DNA of 64,000 nucleotides from an uncultured Prevotellaceae bacterium (GCA_900313235.1 OMQN01000005.1:1-64000); one strand, 5' to 3'. Counted from the stretch's first letter, positions 42,507 through 52,114 are shown. A program made the numbers and translations. The notes: a model not told the origin generated them from the sequence alone.

Positions 42507-43417
42507 CACTTAACTTGATAAAAGCGGCGGTTGAGTCCCAGACGCATGGTGCTCTTCCCCCCTGTCTTGATATGATCCATCACAATGCTGAAATCTACGG
42601 GTTCTCGTACGGCCATCAGCAGGAGTGTCTCTTCCGAGGGTTCATCACCGAAGATGAACGGTTCCTTCTTGAAGGACACCGTACTCATGGCTGGTACCAG
42701 CAGGTGTGCACATGTTGCCGCGGCATCCATGGGCAGCACGAGGTACTTGTTACCTTGGCGGTCGATATCCAGCAGATTCATATACAGCAGTTCTGTGGTC
42801 TGGTTGGTGACACGCAGATAGCAGCTGGTATTCGGTGCGATATGTTCTTCGAGCGGCAGACCTGTAGCACAGTCAATGAGTTCAAACTCCACGTCGTAAT
42901 CGGTATCGACATCGGCGTCGGGATCAACGAGTGTGCTTTCTACTGACTTATCGGCGGGGAGTCCCTCGATGGCGAAATGGCGGCCCAGCTGATTGAGAAG
43001 CAGGGAGTCGTTAGACGACGAGCGATAGGCCGTAGCAGTAGCCTGCATATAGGTATTGGGGTGCGACATCTTCTCACTATCATCAGAGAACAGCTGCTTG
43101 ATGACGTAGCTGAGGTACTGTTTAGAGAGATTCTTGGTATTACCCTTCAGACCTTTGATGAGGTTGGCCACGGTGTTGGTACCGACAGAAGTAAATGAGT
43201 ACATCTTAGCATTCTTCTCGTCAATGACCGTCACGGCGCTCTCCTCGCCTATCTGCACCTTGGCATCTGCCGACAGCACCTTGCGGGCTTTCAGAGGCAC
43301 CATGGTCTTGCCATTATACCAACGGGCTGATCCCACCACAGAATATACCGTATAGGACTGTGCTACCAGCGTCAATGGCATGAGTGCCAGCAGCAGAAGG
43401 ATGATTCTATTTCTCAT
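42506..43417 (-). CDS. DUF4384-type secreted protein
   Basis: The 303-residue protein has a signal peptide (MRNRIILLLLALMPLTLVAQ), an N-terminal beta domain ('YTVYSVVGSARWYNGKTMVP', 'AVTVIDEKNAKMYSF') and a C-terminal part with 'CYLRVTNQTTELLYMNLLDI', 'YLVLPMDAAATCAHLLVP' and 'ETLLLMAVREPVDFS', which match the DUF4384 domain that often accompanies caspase-like proteins. The ATG at 43415-43417 overlaps the end of the caspase gene by 11 nt. It is probably an exported partner of the caspase-domain protein. Confidence 0.75.
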   Translation of the reverse strand: MRNRIILLLLALMPLTLVAQSYTVYSVVGSARWYNGKTMVPLKARKVLSADAKVQIGEESAVTVIDEKNAKMYSFTSVGTNTVANLIKGLKGNTKNLSKQYLSYVIKQLFSDDSEKMSHPNTYMQATATAYRSSSNDSLLLNQLGRHFAIEGLPADKSVESTLVDPDADVDTDYDVEFELIDCATGLPLEEHIAPNTSCYLRVTNQTTELLYMNLLDIDRQGNKYLVLPMDAAATCAHLLVPAMSTVSFKKEPFIFGDEPSEETLLLMAVREPVDFSIVMDHIKTGGKSTMRLGLNRRFYQVK

Positions 43418-45635
43418 AGGTAAAGATGTTAAAGTGTTCGATACCACTAGGATTCATAAATACTGGTGTTTGCTTGAATTCGGTAGTGCGACGTACGGCA
43501 TCATAGAGGTACGTGTCAAGGGTACGTGTCGAGAGACCCTCGTCGCCTTCCTTGCGAGCGGCACCGTTGAACGCTTCTACCAATGCCTTGGTGAAAGCGC
43601 CATTACCCCATGTGGGGTCTTCCTTCGACTTGGTGTCACCGGCACTGGAAGCATAGAACAGCATGCCATTCTTGGAACGGCGCAGTTGTTCAACGAAATG
43701 TTCAGCAGCTGCCGAGCGGTTACCCTCCAAGAGACCAGCAGAGTAGCAGGCATCGGCAAAGACGACAAACTTAGAGTTGATCTTCTCAGCAGCATCCTTG
43801 AAGTCGGTAGCGCTGAAGCACTCGTAGGTGCGCTTGGTGCTTCCGCCATAGGGCATGAAGAAGAAACGGTCGCGCTCGTCACGATAGCCATGACCGGCGA
43901 AGAAGAACATACACAAGTCGTTAGGACGTGCCTCCTGACCCATCCATTCCATGGCCTCGAAGATGTCACCACGCGTGGCCTCCTGGTCGCAGAGCAACTT
44001 CACCTCTACCTCAGTGAAAGGATGGCCCTTCTTGGAGCGTAGCACATTGGCAAAGTCGTTGGCATCCTTGACGGTCATCTTCAGCGGGAGCAGTTTCTCG
44101 TCCTTATAATCTCCCACTCCTACTACCACGGCGAAGAGACGTGGCAGGTCGACCTCTTGTACATTCTCACGGATGAGACGAATTGCTGCGGGTATACTGT
44201 TGCCCTTCTCGTTCTGGGCAAAGAGCATGACGGTACAGTCGCGGTTGGGTACGTCGACTTCTATCATGTCAGCCTGTTTGACGGCACGACTGTCGGGCTG
44301 GCGGACACCGTCGACCATGACAGTAATCTTGGTAGAGCTCTCCAAGCCCTGTGCCAGCAATTGGTATTTCACCTTGATTACATCGGTATGAAACAGCGAC
44401 TGGTCCTCAGGATAGAGGATGCGCACCACAGGGGCGCCATTGGTCATCGTCATTTCCTCCTCTATCTGGTCCTGCGAATTACCTCCAGCCGATGGTGCAG
44501 GAGCAGTCGCTGCAATGGTCATATCTCCAGAAGGAACACCTTCGGGAGTGGTGGCAGGAGCAGTTGGCTCGGGTACCTCGGTACCGTCCTGCTTAAGAGT
44601 GAGGGCTTCAAGAGGTACATCCCAATGGGTAGTAGCTGTGGGCGGCAAGTTGCGCTGTATTTCGGACTCTTTAGGAAGCACTACCAAGGACTTCTTGCGC
44701 TGAGCCTGTTGGGCTATCTGCAATTTGAGTTGGCGTAACTTCTCCAGGCGGATAACTTCCAAGCTGTCAGCAATCATCATAGAGTCGATGGTGGCTATCA
44801 TGTGTTTGTTGAGGATACCTGTAGTGGTCAGGCTATCCATCAGTGCCTTATTAAGGGAGTCGAGTTGTTCGGCACGAGAGAGTTTGACGAGGTCAATGAG
44901 TTTCACCAAGCTATCGGGGCGCTCGGCAGGAGGCAGAATGGTAGTGGAGTAACCGATTGGCGGGTCGGCGACAGCTACGGAAGCATTTGCTGGAGCAGTA
45001 GCTGGGGCGCTTGCAGGCAACCCGCTGACCGCAGGTGCGGCAGGAACAGCGGAAGAGGCGGCGAAAGCAACGGGAGTCGCTGCAGGATCCGCTGCTGTTG
45101 GAGCCTTGGCGATAATCTTGGTGGGGCGCTCGATTTCGGGCACGAGGACGACATCCTTACCGTCGGACATGTCGCGCCAACGCTTGGCCTCCACACTGTC
45201 AGCCTCAACGAGGACACCCTTCGAATACAGTTCTGCCAACTTGCGCTGTGCAGGAACATAGCCTCGTAGTGCCGAAGCCTTCATGTACATCAGTGCCTGA
45301 TCGTAATTGACAGGCAGGCCGTCACCATTCATATAGCAGGTAGCCAGCCCGTATTCTGCCTTGGCATGGCGCTGGCGCGCAGCACGCTTGAACCACATGG
45401 ATGCAGAGCTGTAGTCTTTCGACCCGTTCTCACCCAGATAATACATCTTTCCTACAAGGAACTGTGCCTCAGCGAGTCCTTTATTGGCTGCCTGCGTATA
45501 CAGCTCGAGTGCAGCATCCATCTGACCTGCCTCATACTTCGTGTTAGCTTCGTTAAGCAGTTCCTGAGCAGTCTGTGCCACTGCCATGACCGTCATCAGG
45601 GTCATCAACAGCATGACGAATACTCTTCTTTTCAT
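43407..45635 (-). CDS. Secreted caspase-like peptidase with Sel1 repeats
   Basis: The 742-residue protein has a signal peptide (1-18), Sel1-type repeats (about 25-150; 'AQFLVGKMYYLGENG', 'AEYGLATCYMNGDG'), an Ala/Pro-rich linker containing palindrome D, a coiled-coil-like segment, an Ig-like domain, and a C-terminal caspase (C14) domain. The catalytic pair is His in FFAGHGY (about 580) and Cys in FADACYSAG (about 632). It should act outside the cytoplasm. The start at 45633-45635 is preferred because AAGGAG lies 9 nt before it, a rare Shine-Dalgarno in this window. It follows the CHASE2 gene by 24 nt. Confidence 0.9.
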   Translation of the reverse strand: MKRRVFVMLLMTLMTVMAVAQTAQELLNEANTKYEAGQMDAALELYTQAANKGLAEAQFLVGKMYYLGENGSKDYSSASMWFKRAARQRHAKAEYGLATCYMNGDGLPVNYDQALMYMKASALRGYVPAQRKLAELYSKGVLVEADSVEAKRWRDMSDGKDVVLVPEIERPTKIIAKAPTAADPAATPVAFAASSAVPAAPAVSGLPASAPATAPANASVAVADPPIGYSTTILPPAERPDSLVKLIDLVKLSRAEQLDSLNKALMDSLTTTGILNKHMIATIDSMMIADSLEVIRLEKLRQLKLQIAQQAQRKKSLVVLPKESEIQRNLPPTATTHWDVPLEALTLKQDGTEVPEPTAPATTPEGVPSGDMTIAATAPAPSAGGNSQDQIEEEMTMTNGAPVVRILYPEDQSLFHTDVIKVKYQLLAQGLESSTKITVMVDGVRQPDSRAVKQADMIEVDVPNRDCTVMLFAQNEKGNSIPAAIRLIRENVQEVDLPRLFAVVVGVGDYKDEKLLPLKMTVKDANDFANVLRSKKGHPFTEVEVKLLCDQEATRGDIFEAMEWMGQEARPNDLCMFFFAGHGYRDERDRFFFMPYGGSTKRTYECFSATDFKDAAEKINSKFVVFADACYSAGLLEGNRSAAAEHFVEQLRRSKNGMLFYASSAGDTKSKEDPTWGNGAFTKALVEAFNGAARKEGDEGLSTRTLDTYLYDAVRRTTEFKQTPVFMNPSGIEHFNIFTYEK
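45009..45038 (+). repeat. GC-rich intragenic palindrome, site D
   Basis: GCAGGCAACCCGCTGACCGC (45015-45034) followed by AGG matches site A over 23 nt with two differences. It lies in the Ala/Pro-rich linker of the caspase-like protein and encodes 'PAVSGLPASA'. Confidence 0.7.
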
Positions 45636-45659
45636 AGTCATCATCTCCTTCTTTTTAAG

Positions 45660-46829
45660 TTATTCTTCCTCATTTTCACCCTCCAGATATAAGGAGTGTT
45701 TGAAAATCTTCCAATGACACTTGTTGTACATTATTCGAGCACTATCCTCGTAGAGTGATCGCGCCGTCTCGATGAGAGCGATACCTGCCAAGGGGTATAG
45801 CAGGTTGATATTGCAATGCAAATACATAAAGCTCAAGAATGCGACCCACACCAACAATGCTGCCATCAAGAAGTAGTAGCCGCTGATGATGTAGCTGTCG
45901 ACCTTCGGCCACAGGCGGGGTACCCAATAGTTAACCCAGGACGAGAAATAGCACACGATGAACGCCAGCAGGATGCTGAACCATACAGGCATATCCTTGA
46001 TATTACGGTTCTGGATATACGACAACATGGAGAATGCCTGCAGTTTCATCCCCGGCATCTTACCCATCGGTGTGAAGTGTGCATCTTCCTCGTTGGAGTA
46101 GGTTCCCAGCAGAACAATCTTGTCTTTCAGCAGGTTAGCATATTTCTTGACATCCTTGAAACTGATAACAGGAAAATCAGTATCGCCATAGACGATGAGG
46201 CGTTCATTAATGTCCTGCTCATGTGGTTTCTCGCCAGTATACATACAAGCTGTCTGGTATGCCAGCGAGTACATCGTCTTGTCCTTATACTTCTGAGCAA
46301 GTGTATATTCGCGAATGATACCTCCCTCATGGTCCTGCAACACATTGCCATAGGCAAACTGATAGTTGCCCATAGGAGCAAAGAATGAAGTGATGAGCGT
46401 TCCGAAGTTGTTATTCTCCTCGTCATAGTCCACCAGTTTGCTGGAGAAGACGATAGGCACCTGAGCCTCGTCGATGGCAGACATCAGCATGGCATTGGCC
46501 AGCACGTCGTCGCCCTCCTTGTAGAAAATCAAGTCGACAGACAACACGCGTGGCTTGCAAGCCGCTATTTGCTGGATGACCTGTCCGATTTCCCCACGGT
46601 CGCGCAGTTCTACCATGTCGACCATGACGATATCGTTGTTCAACTCGATATCATCGCTACGGTTCATCTCGTAATAGACATCCGTCATGTGGAAATTCTC
46701 GAAAGCCTGTTCTACGGGATTGAACATAGAGAGGTTAACAGACACCAATCCTATGATTGCTGCCAGCAATGCTGTCATCAGACAGACCCCTACATGATCC
46801 CAATGCCAGAATTTCCAGTCTTTTTTCAT
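45660..46829 (-). CDS. CHASE2-domain membrane protein
   Basis: The 389-residue protein has one N-terminal transmembrane segment (about 12-34), a periplasmic CHASE2 sensor domain ('DIVMVDMVELRDRGEIGQVI', 'PRVLSVDLIFYKEGDD', 'DKIVLLGTYSNEEDAHFTP') and three transmembrane segments near the C-terminus (about 280-360). The short tail has no kinase or cyclase output domain. CHASE2 is a signal-input domain. It is the first gene of the run with the caspase and DUF4384 genes, and so may pass its signal to them. Confidence 0.88.
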   Translation of the reverse strand: MKKDWKFWHWDHVGVCLMTALLAAIIGLVSVNLSMFNPVEQAFENFHMTDVYYEMNRSDDIELNNDIVMVDMVELRDRGEIGQVIQQIAACKPRVLSVDLIFYKEGDDVLANAMLMSAIDEAQVPIVFSSKLVDYDEENNNFGTLITSFFAPMGNYQFAYGNVLQDHEGGIIREYTLAQKYKDKTMYSLAYQTACMYTGEKPHEQDINERLIVYGDTDFPVISFKDVKKYANLLKDKIVLLGTYSNEEDAHFTPMGKMPGMKLQAFSMLSYIQNRNIKDMPVWFSILLAFIVCYFSSWVNYWVPRLWPKVDSYIISGYYFLMAALLVWVAFLSFMYLHCNINLLYPLAGIALIETARSLYEDSARIMYNKCHWKIFKHSLYLEGENEEE

Positions 46830-46852
46830 TCTGTAGGCTATCTATTACGCTG

Positions 46853-46884
46853 CAAAGATACATAATTTATATCAACTATGCAAA
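46853..46884 (-). promoter_or_regulatory. Promoter of the CHASE2-caspase run
   Basis: On the minus strand TTTG (46881-46884), 20 nt, then TATCTTTG (46853-46860). The leader to the CHASE2 ATG is about 22 nt. It would drive CHASE2, caspase, DUF4384, GSCFA, murF-alr and the MFS gene, as no other promoter is seen before 37544. Confidence 0.7.
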
Positions 46885-46931
46885 AAAGAAGGCCACAGAT
46901 TACAAAAAATTGATAATTCTTGACAGCGACT

Positions 46932-46947
46932 ACAGGCTTACGCCTGT
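46932..46947. terminator. Small hairpin after yfhO
   Basis: ACAGGC (46932-46937) pairs with GCCTGT (46942-46947) over a 4-nt loop just after the yfhO stop. It has a T-run only on the plus side, so it is a weak candidate for ending yfhO. Confidence 0.3.
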
Positions 46948-46954
46948 TTTCCCA

Positions 46955-49477
46955 TTATTGGCGCGGAGCCGGCTGACGACGACGGTGCTGGTAAGCAGTC
47001 CATGCCAGCGCTATCAGGATGAGTAGCAGCAGGATATAGGCCCCATAGGCAATGCTCTCCGTACGGTCTATGCTCTTGGGGAAGAAACTGAGCACCACCT
47101 CATGTTTGCCGGGTGTCACCTGCAGGGCACGCAACACATAGTTGACACGTCCCAGCGGCTGTTCTACGCCATCGACGGTGGCAACCCATCCTGGGTAGTA
47201 GATTTCGGAGAACACCACTACTCCACCCTTCCCAGAGTTGACCTCGTAGGTCAGTTTGTTAGGTTCGTAGGCCGTAATGGTCACCAGACTCAGCGTATCC
47301 TGTTCTACTGCCTGCCCCAGCTGTTCCTCGAATTTCTTGTCAGCGACAGCCTCATGGCGTAGCGGCAGGCGTCCTACCATGTCGATTTCCTCATTGGCAT
47401 TATCGACATAGTGTATACGGTCGACAAACCACGCATTACCATAGGTATAGGGATTGGCCAGCGGCACTGTCTGTCCACCCTGCAACGGCAGGATGAAGTA
47501 TTTGGTATTAAGCATGTTAAGCACAGGATAGATGCTGTCGCCATTAACCTGTGTCATATCGCCGCCAGCCTCGCTAACAGCCTGGAAGACGCGGTTCATC
47601 TCCGGTGAGATGTGTGCGTCGATGAGTTCCTGATAGCGGCGCAGTTTAGCGGCATGGTAGCCACCAATACTCTTCAGGTAGTAGCTTGTCTCGTTCTCAT
47701 TGAATGTCGACGTCGCCAGATTCAACACACGATAGTCTAACGACTTATCCTGCAGGATATGGTCAATGGCAGCCGACTTCGGCATGGGTTCCTCGCGGAC
47801 TGTCTTCGAGACGAACATTTCGTCGTTAAGATAGCGTTTGTTGACCTGCCACATATCAACCAGACAGAGTACAGTCAGTGCGACTGTCAGCCACTGGGCA
47901 CGCATCTTTCCATAACGGAAAAGCAGTAAACAGGCCGTACCGATGACGATGATCCAGAACGAGCGCCAACAGTCGGCAGTGAATACTGCCACACGCATCT
48001 CCGTCAGGTTATTGACCAATGGTGTCAGCTGATCGGCAGGAATCTGCTTCATCGCCTGCATCTCGTTATAGCTGATAAAGTCGGGGAAGAACGTCTGCGG
48101 CATCAAGGCAAAGAGCAGGGCGACACCACCTGTCAGGGCGAAGGAGACTAGAAGTGGCCATTGACCTTTCGCCGTTAGCTTTTGACCATCGGCAGATTGC
48201 CAACTGCTAATAACTTCCTTCAGTGCCAGCATGGCCAACAAGGGAATGGTAAACTCGGCAATAACCAGGATGGAGGCCACCGTTCGGAACTTCGCATACA
48301 TCGGTATATAGTCGAGGAAGAAGTCCGTGAATGGCATGAAGTTACGGCCCCACGAGAGAAGTACCGACAGGATGGTAACGGCCAAAAGAGCCCACTTCAG
48401 CGGTCCTTTGACGACAAACAGTCCCAGCACGAAAAGCATAAGCACGAAGGCGCCGACATATACCGGTCCTGCCGTCATGGGCTGGTTGCCCCAATACTGC
48501 CCCAGCTGCTGGTAGATGCCCGAATAGTATTCGTCAGCATGTTTCATGGCCGTCTTGCTCTGCGACAGGGGTACACTGGCGCCACCCTTGGCATTGGGCA
48601 CCAGCAGTGTCCATGTCTCATCGATGCCATAGCTCCACTGGGTGATATAGTCACGATCCAGCCCACTGCTGGTCTGGTTGGCACTGTTTTCCTTGACCAG
48701 TTCACTCTTGCCACGCATCGATTCCTGACCATAGAGCCATGTATGATAGAGGTTTGAGAGATTCAGACAGACACCAATAGCGCCACCCGCCAGACACGCT
48801 GCCGTAGCCTTCGCCAGGTGTTTATACTGTTTCTTGCGCAGTCCGTCAATGCAGAAGGCGATAACCATCGCCAGCACGATGAACAGGTAGTAATAGGTCA
48901 TCTGCACGTGGTTCGCCAGCACCTCCAAAGCAGCAAAGAACGCTGTGACAAGCATGCCCCACAGGTATTTTCCCCTATACGCCAGCACCACGCCCGCAAT
49001 CATTGGCGGCAAATATGCCAGCGCCATCACCTTCCAGATATGACCGGCAGCAATGATGATGAAGAAATAGCTGCTGAATGCCCATATCACAGCACCCAAA
49101 GCAGCCAGATAGACGCGGAAGTCGAAGGCACGCAACAGGATATAGAAGCCCAGCAGGTATACGAAGACATACCACACATTCTCGGGCAGTCCGAGGTGAT
49201 AGACGGTCTCCACCTTCGACAGCAGTGTCGTACTCGGATACGACGGTGACATCTGGTAGGTTGGCATGCCTCCGAACAAGGCGTTCGTCCAGCGTGTACG
49301 TTCTCCTGTACGCTGTTGGTACTCCACAGCCTCCTGTCCTGCACCACGTCCTGCCGACGAGTCATGGCGATATAGCACACGTCCCTCGATGTCAGCGGGG
49401 AAAAAGTAGGCAAATGATATCACTACGAATAACAAGACGACTACCACGTCAGGCAGCCACAGCTTCCAATTTTTCAT
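46955..49477 (-). CDS. YfhO family membrane protein
   Basis: The 840-residue protein has about 12-14 transmembrane segments and the YfhO-type pattern: 'TNALFGGMPTYQMSPSYPS' after the first segment, 'FVYLLGFYILLRAF', and a C-terminal soluble beta domain with 'GGVVVFSEIYYPGWVATVDG'. YfhO proteins are predicted glycosyltransferase-like membrane enzymes with roles in lipid-linked sugar or teichoic-acid decoration in other bacteria; the substrate here is unknown. The ATG at 49475-49477 follows AGAGAAAG; an earlier in-frame ATG is at 49487-49489. It diverges from mtnN across a palindromic promoter. Confidence 0.85.
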   Translation of the reverse strand: MKNWKLWLPDVVVVLLFVVISFAYFFPADIEGRVLYRHDSSAGRGAGQEAVEYQQRTGERTRWTNALFGGMPTYQMSPSYPSTTLLSKVETVYHLGLPENVWYVFVYLLGFYILLRAFDFRVYLAALGAVIWAFSSYFFIIIAAGHIWKVMALAYLPPMIAGVVLAYRGKYLWGMLVTAFFAALEVLANHVQMTYYYLFIVLAMVIAFCIDGLRKKQYKHLAKATAACLAGGAIGVCLNLSNLYHTWLYGQESMRGKSELVKENSANQTSSGLDRDYITQWSYGIDETWTLLVPNAKGGASVPLSQSKTAMKHADEYYSGIYQQLGQYWGNQPMTAGPVYVGAFVLMLFVLGLFVVKGPLKWALLAVTILSVLLSWGRNFMPFTDFFLDYIPMYAKFRTVASILVIAEFTIPLLAMLALKEVISSWQSADGQKLTAKGQWPLLVSFALTGGVALLFALMPQTFFPDFISYNEMQAMKQIPADQLTPLVNNLTEMRVAVFTADCWRSFWIIVIGTACLLLFRYGKMRAQWLTVALTVLCLVDMWQVNKRYLNDEMFVSKTVREEPMPKSAAIDHILQDKSLDYRVLNLATSTFNENETSYYLKSIGGYHAAKLRRYQELIDAHISPEMNRVFQAVSEAGGDMTQVNGDSIYPVLNMLNTKYFILPLQGGQTVPLANPYTYGNAWFVDRIHYVDNANEEIDMVGRLPLRHEAVADKKFEEQLGQAVEQDTLSLVTITAYEPNKLTYEVNSGKGGVVVFSEIYYPGWVATVDGVEQPLGRVNYVLRALQVTPGKHEVVLSFFPKSIDRTESIAYGAYILLLLILIALAWTAYQHRRRQPAPRQ

Positions 49478-49493
49478 ACTTTCTCTCATTTTG

Positions 49494-49532
49494 TTTGCAA
49501 AGTTACAAAAAAGTTTTGTAACTTTGCACAAA
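49494..49532. promoter_or_regulatory. Palindromic divergent promoter of yfhO and mtnN
   Basis: GCAAAGTTACAAAA (49497-49510) and its exact complement (49514-49527) carry the -7 elements for both directions. For yfhO, TAACTTTG is at 49498-49505 with TTTG at 49529-49532 (23 nt). For mtnN, TAACTTTG is at 49519-49526 with TTTG at 49494-49497 (21 nt). The two promoters overlap, so firing is likely mutually exclusive. Confidence 0.65.
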
Positions 49533-49546
49533 AACAATCAAAACAT

Positions 49547-50191
49547 ATGAAAATAGGAATTATCGTAGCCATGGACAAGGAGCTGCAACAGTTGCAGCAA
49601 GTGTTCAAAAACAGTGATATACTAGTAGAGAAGTGTGGTATCGGCAAGGTCAATGCAGCCTTAGGTGCTCAACGGATGATCAATGAGTTTCACCCCGACT
49701 GCATCATCAGCAGTGGTTGTGCGGGCGGCAATGGTGACGACATCAACGTCCAGGATGTTGTAGTCAGCAAAGAACTCTGCTACCACGACGTCTATTGTGG
49801 CAAAGCCATTGACGACACCACGATTTACGGACAGGTGCAAGGTCTGCCCGCCCGCTATCAAGCTGACCCGTATTTGCTCAGCAAAGCCATCAGCCTTCAG
49901 CCAACAGACATCGCGCTCCATCCTGGACTCATCGTCACGGGTGACTGGTTTGTAGACTCCAAGGATAAGATGCGCGAAATTGTCGGTCACTTCCCCGAAG
50001 CCAAGGCCATCGACATGGAGTCGTGTGCCATTGCCCAGACCTGCTATATCAACAAGGTGCCATTCATCTCGTTCCGTGTCATCAGCGATGTTCCACTGAG
50101 AGATACTAACGCCTCACAGTACCACAACTTCTGGGATACCATTGCTGAGCACTCGTTCCAAGTCACAAAAACATTTGTAGAGTCATTATAA
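49547..50191 (+). CDS. mtnN: 5'-Methylthioadenosine/S-adenosylhomocysteine nucleosidase
   Basis: The 214-residue enzyme begins MKIGIIVAMDKELQQLQQ and has 'GIGKVNAALGAQRMI', 'ISSGCAGG', 'VSKELCYHD' and the active-site segment AKAIDMESCAIAQTCY with RVISDVPLRDTN. It removes adenine from methylthioadenosine and S-adenosylhomocysteine, clearing by-products of methylation such as that done by HsdM. The length is a little below the usual 230. It is a single gene between a palindromic promoter and a bidirectional terminator. Confidence 0.93.
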   Translation: MKIGIIVAMDKELQQLQQVFKNSDILVEKCGIGKVNAALGAQRMINEFHPDCIISSGCAGGNGDDINVQDVVVSKELCYHDVYCGKAIDDTTIYGQVQGLPARYQADPYLLSKAISLQPTDIALHPGLIVTGDWFVDSKDKMREIVGHFPEAKAIDMESCAIAQTCYINKVPFISFRVISDVPLRDTNASQYHNFWDTIAEHSFQVTKTFVESL

Positions 50192-50193
50192 GA

Positions 50194-50223
50194 AAAATCC
50201 TCGCCGTTACTGGCGAGGATTTT
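50194..50223. terminator. Bidirectional terminator between mtnN and typA
   Basis: AAAATCCTCGCC (50194-50205), 6-nt loop, then the exact complement (50212-50223). A/T tracts on both sides allow use by both convergent genes. Confidence 0.85.
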
Positions 50224-50226
50224 CTG

Positions 50227-52029
50227 TTATTGTTTTGCAGCCTTTTTGCGCTGGTCGTGGTCAAGGATGATCTTGCGCATGCGCATCGACTTAGGAGTCA
50301 CCTCCACCAGTTCGTCTTCCTTGATATACTCCAGGCACTCCTCCAACGACATCACCACCTTCGGAATGATGCGTGCCTTGTCGTCGGTACCAGAAGCACG
50401 GACGTTGGTCAGCTGTTTGGCCTTGCAGACGTTGACGACGAGGTCATTGTCGTGCACATGTTCACCGACCACCTGTCCCATATAGACATCCTCACCGGGA
50501 TCGATGAAGAACTTACCTCGGTCTTGCAGCTTGTCGATAGCGTAAGCAAAGGCATTACCTGTCTCCAGGGCAATCATCGAACCATTCACACGGCGCTCTA
50601 TCTCTCCCTTATATGGCTGGTACTCCTTGAAGCGGTGTGCCATGATAGCCTCACCCTGAGAAGCGGTGAGTACATTGGTACGCAGACCGATGATACCGCG
50701 TGAGGGGATGTTAAACTCGATATTGGTACGCTCACCCTGAGACTCCATGCTGGTCATCTCGCCCTTGCGGCGGGTCACCATGTCAATCATCTTTGAAGCG
50801 AACTCCTCAGGAACGTTGATGGTGAGTTCTTCGATAGGCTCACACTTCTGACCATCAATCTCCTTATAGATTACCTGCGGCTGACCAACCTGCAACTCAT
50901 AGCCCTCACGACGCATGGTCTCGATGAGTACGGAGAGGTGCAGCACGCCACGTCCCGAAACAATCCAACGGTCGGTAGAGTCCTCGAAAGGTTCTACGCG
51001 CAGCGCCAGGTTCTTCTCCAACTCTTTCTCCAGACGGTCGTTGATGTGACGAGAGGTAACAAACTTACCCTCCTTACCAAAGAATGGCGAGTCGTTAATC
51101 ATAAAAAGCATCGACATCGTCGGCTCGTCAATGGCGATAGGTGGCAGTGGTTCCGGATTCTCTATGTCGCAGATGGTGTCGCCAATCTCAAACTTCTCCA
51201 GACCGATGACAGCGCAGATGTCGCCACATTCTACTTCGTCAGTACGCTGGTGGCCCATACCGTCAAAGGTGTGCAGCTCCTTGATTTTGGTCTTCTCCAT
51301 CGAACCGTCACGGTGAGCGATGGTCACCTGCTGACCGTCTTTCAGTGTGCCACGATGTACACGACCCACGGCGATACGACCCGTATATGAGCTATAGTCA
51401 AGAGAGGTAATGAGCATCTGTGGGGTTCCTTCCAACTGTGCAGGAGCCGGGATGACCTCGATAATCTTATCCAACAGATAGGTGATATCAGTGGTGGGCT
51501 TGTTATAGTCCTCACCCATCCAGCCATTTTTGGCAGAGCCATAGACTACGGGGAAGTCCAGCTGGTCCTCGGTAGCTCCCAGTGAGAACATCAAGTCGAA
51601 CACCATCTCATAGACTTCTTCAGGACGACAGTTGGGCTTGTCGACTTTGTTGACGACCACGATGGGTTTCAAGCCAATCTGTAAGGCCTTCTGCAACACG
51701 AAACGCGTCTGGGGCATCGGACCTTCAAAGGCGTCGACGAGCAGCAGACAGCCGTCTGCCATGTTGAGCACACGCTCTACTTCACCACCGAAGTCAGAGT
51801 GTCCCGGGGTGTCAATAATATTAATCTTTGTTCCTTTCCAGTTGATGCTGACATTCTTTGAGAGAATAGTGATGCCGCGCTCACGCTCCAAGTCGTTAGC
51901 GTCCAACACCTGATTGCTGAGATTCTGTCCCTCACGGAACAGGTTGCCAGCGAGCATCATCTTGTCCACGAGCGTAGTCTTGCCGTGGTCTACGTGTGCG
52001 ATAATCGCAATGTTTCTGATATCCTGCAT
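50227..52029 (-). CDS. typA: Translational GTPase TypA/BipA
   Basis: The 600-residue protein begins [20 protein letters not shown] (G1 loop AHVDHGKT) and has the switch regions '[15 protein letters not shown]' and '[15 protein letters not shown]', then '[15 protein letters not shown]' (G4), as in elongation-factor-like GTPases. The C-terminal half carries '[19 protein letters not shown]' typical of BipA. It acts on ribosome assembly and stress. The ATG at 52027-52029 is used; the longer frame to 52140 would run over the promoter at 52054-52061 and beyond. Confidence 0.96.
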   Translation of the reverse strand: MQDIRNIAIIAHVDHGKTTLVDKMMLAGNLFREGQNLSNQVLDANDLERERGITILSKNVSINWKGTKINIIDTPGHSDFGGEVERVLNMADGCLLLVDAFEGPMPQTRFVLQKALQIGLKPIVVVNKVDKPNCRPEEVYEMVFDLMFSLGATEDQLDFPVVYGSAKNGWMGEDYNKPTTDITYLLDKIIEVIPAPAQLEGTPQMLITSLDYSSYTGRIAVGRVHRGTLKDGQQVTIAHRDGSMEKTKIKELHTFDGMGHQRTDEVECGDICAVIGLEKFEIGDTICDIENPEPLPPIAIDEPTMSMLFMINDSPFFGKEGKFVTSRHINDRLEKELEKNLALRVEPFEDSTDRWIVSGRGVLHLSVLIETMRREGYELQVGQPQVIYKEIDGQKCEPIEELTINVPEEFASKMIDMVTRRKGEMTSMESQGERTNIEFNIPSRGIIGLRTNVLTASQGEAIMAHRFKEYQPYKGEIERRVNGSMIALETGNAFAYAIDKLQDRGKFFIDPGEDVYMGQVVGEHVHDNDLVVNVCKAKQLTNVRASGTDDKARIIPKVVMSLEECLEYIKEDELVEVTPKSMRMRKIILDHDQRKKAAKQ

Positions 52030-52053
52030 ATATAAATTACGTAATTTCGGGTG

Positions 52054-52061
52054 CAAAGGTA
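52054..52061 (-). promoter_or_regulatory. -7 element of typA
   Basis: TACCTTTG on the minus strand, 24 nt before the ATG. No TTTG is found at the expected spacing. Confidence 0.5.
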
Positions 52062-52079
52062 CACATTTTCTGCGAAATA

Positions 52080-52111
52080 TTTGCTGGTTTTGCAAAAAAG
52101 TTGTACCTTTG
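52080..52111 (+). promoter_or_regulatory. Promoter of rpsO
   Basis: TTTG (52080-52083), 20 nt, then TACCTTTG (52104-52111). The start site would be near 52115, leaving a leader of about 85 nt. Confidence 0.7.
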
Positions 52112-52114
52112 CAG

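Noticed and set aside
44955..44975. Fifth site of the intragenic palindrome (GGCGGGTCGGCGAC in the caspase gene)
   Set aside because: Only part of the core is matched and no stem is formed; probably composition.
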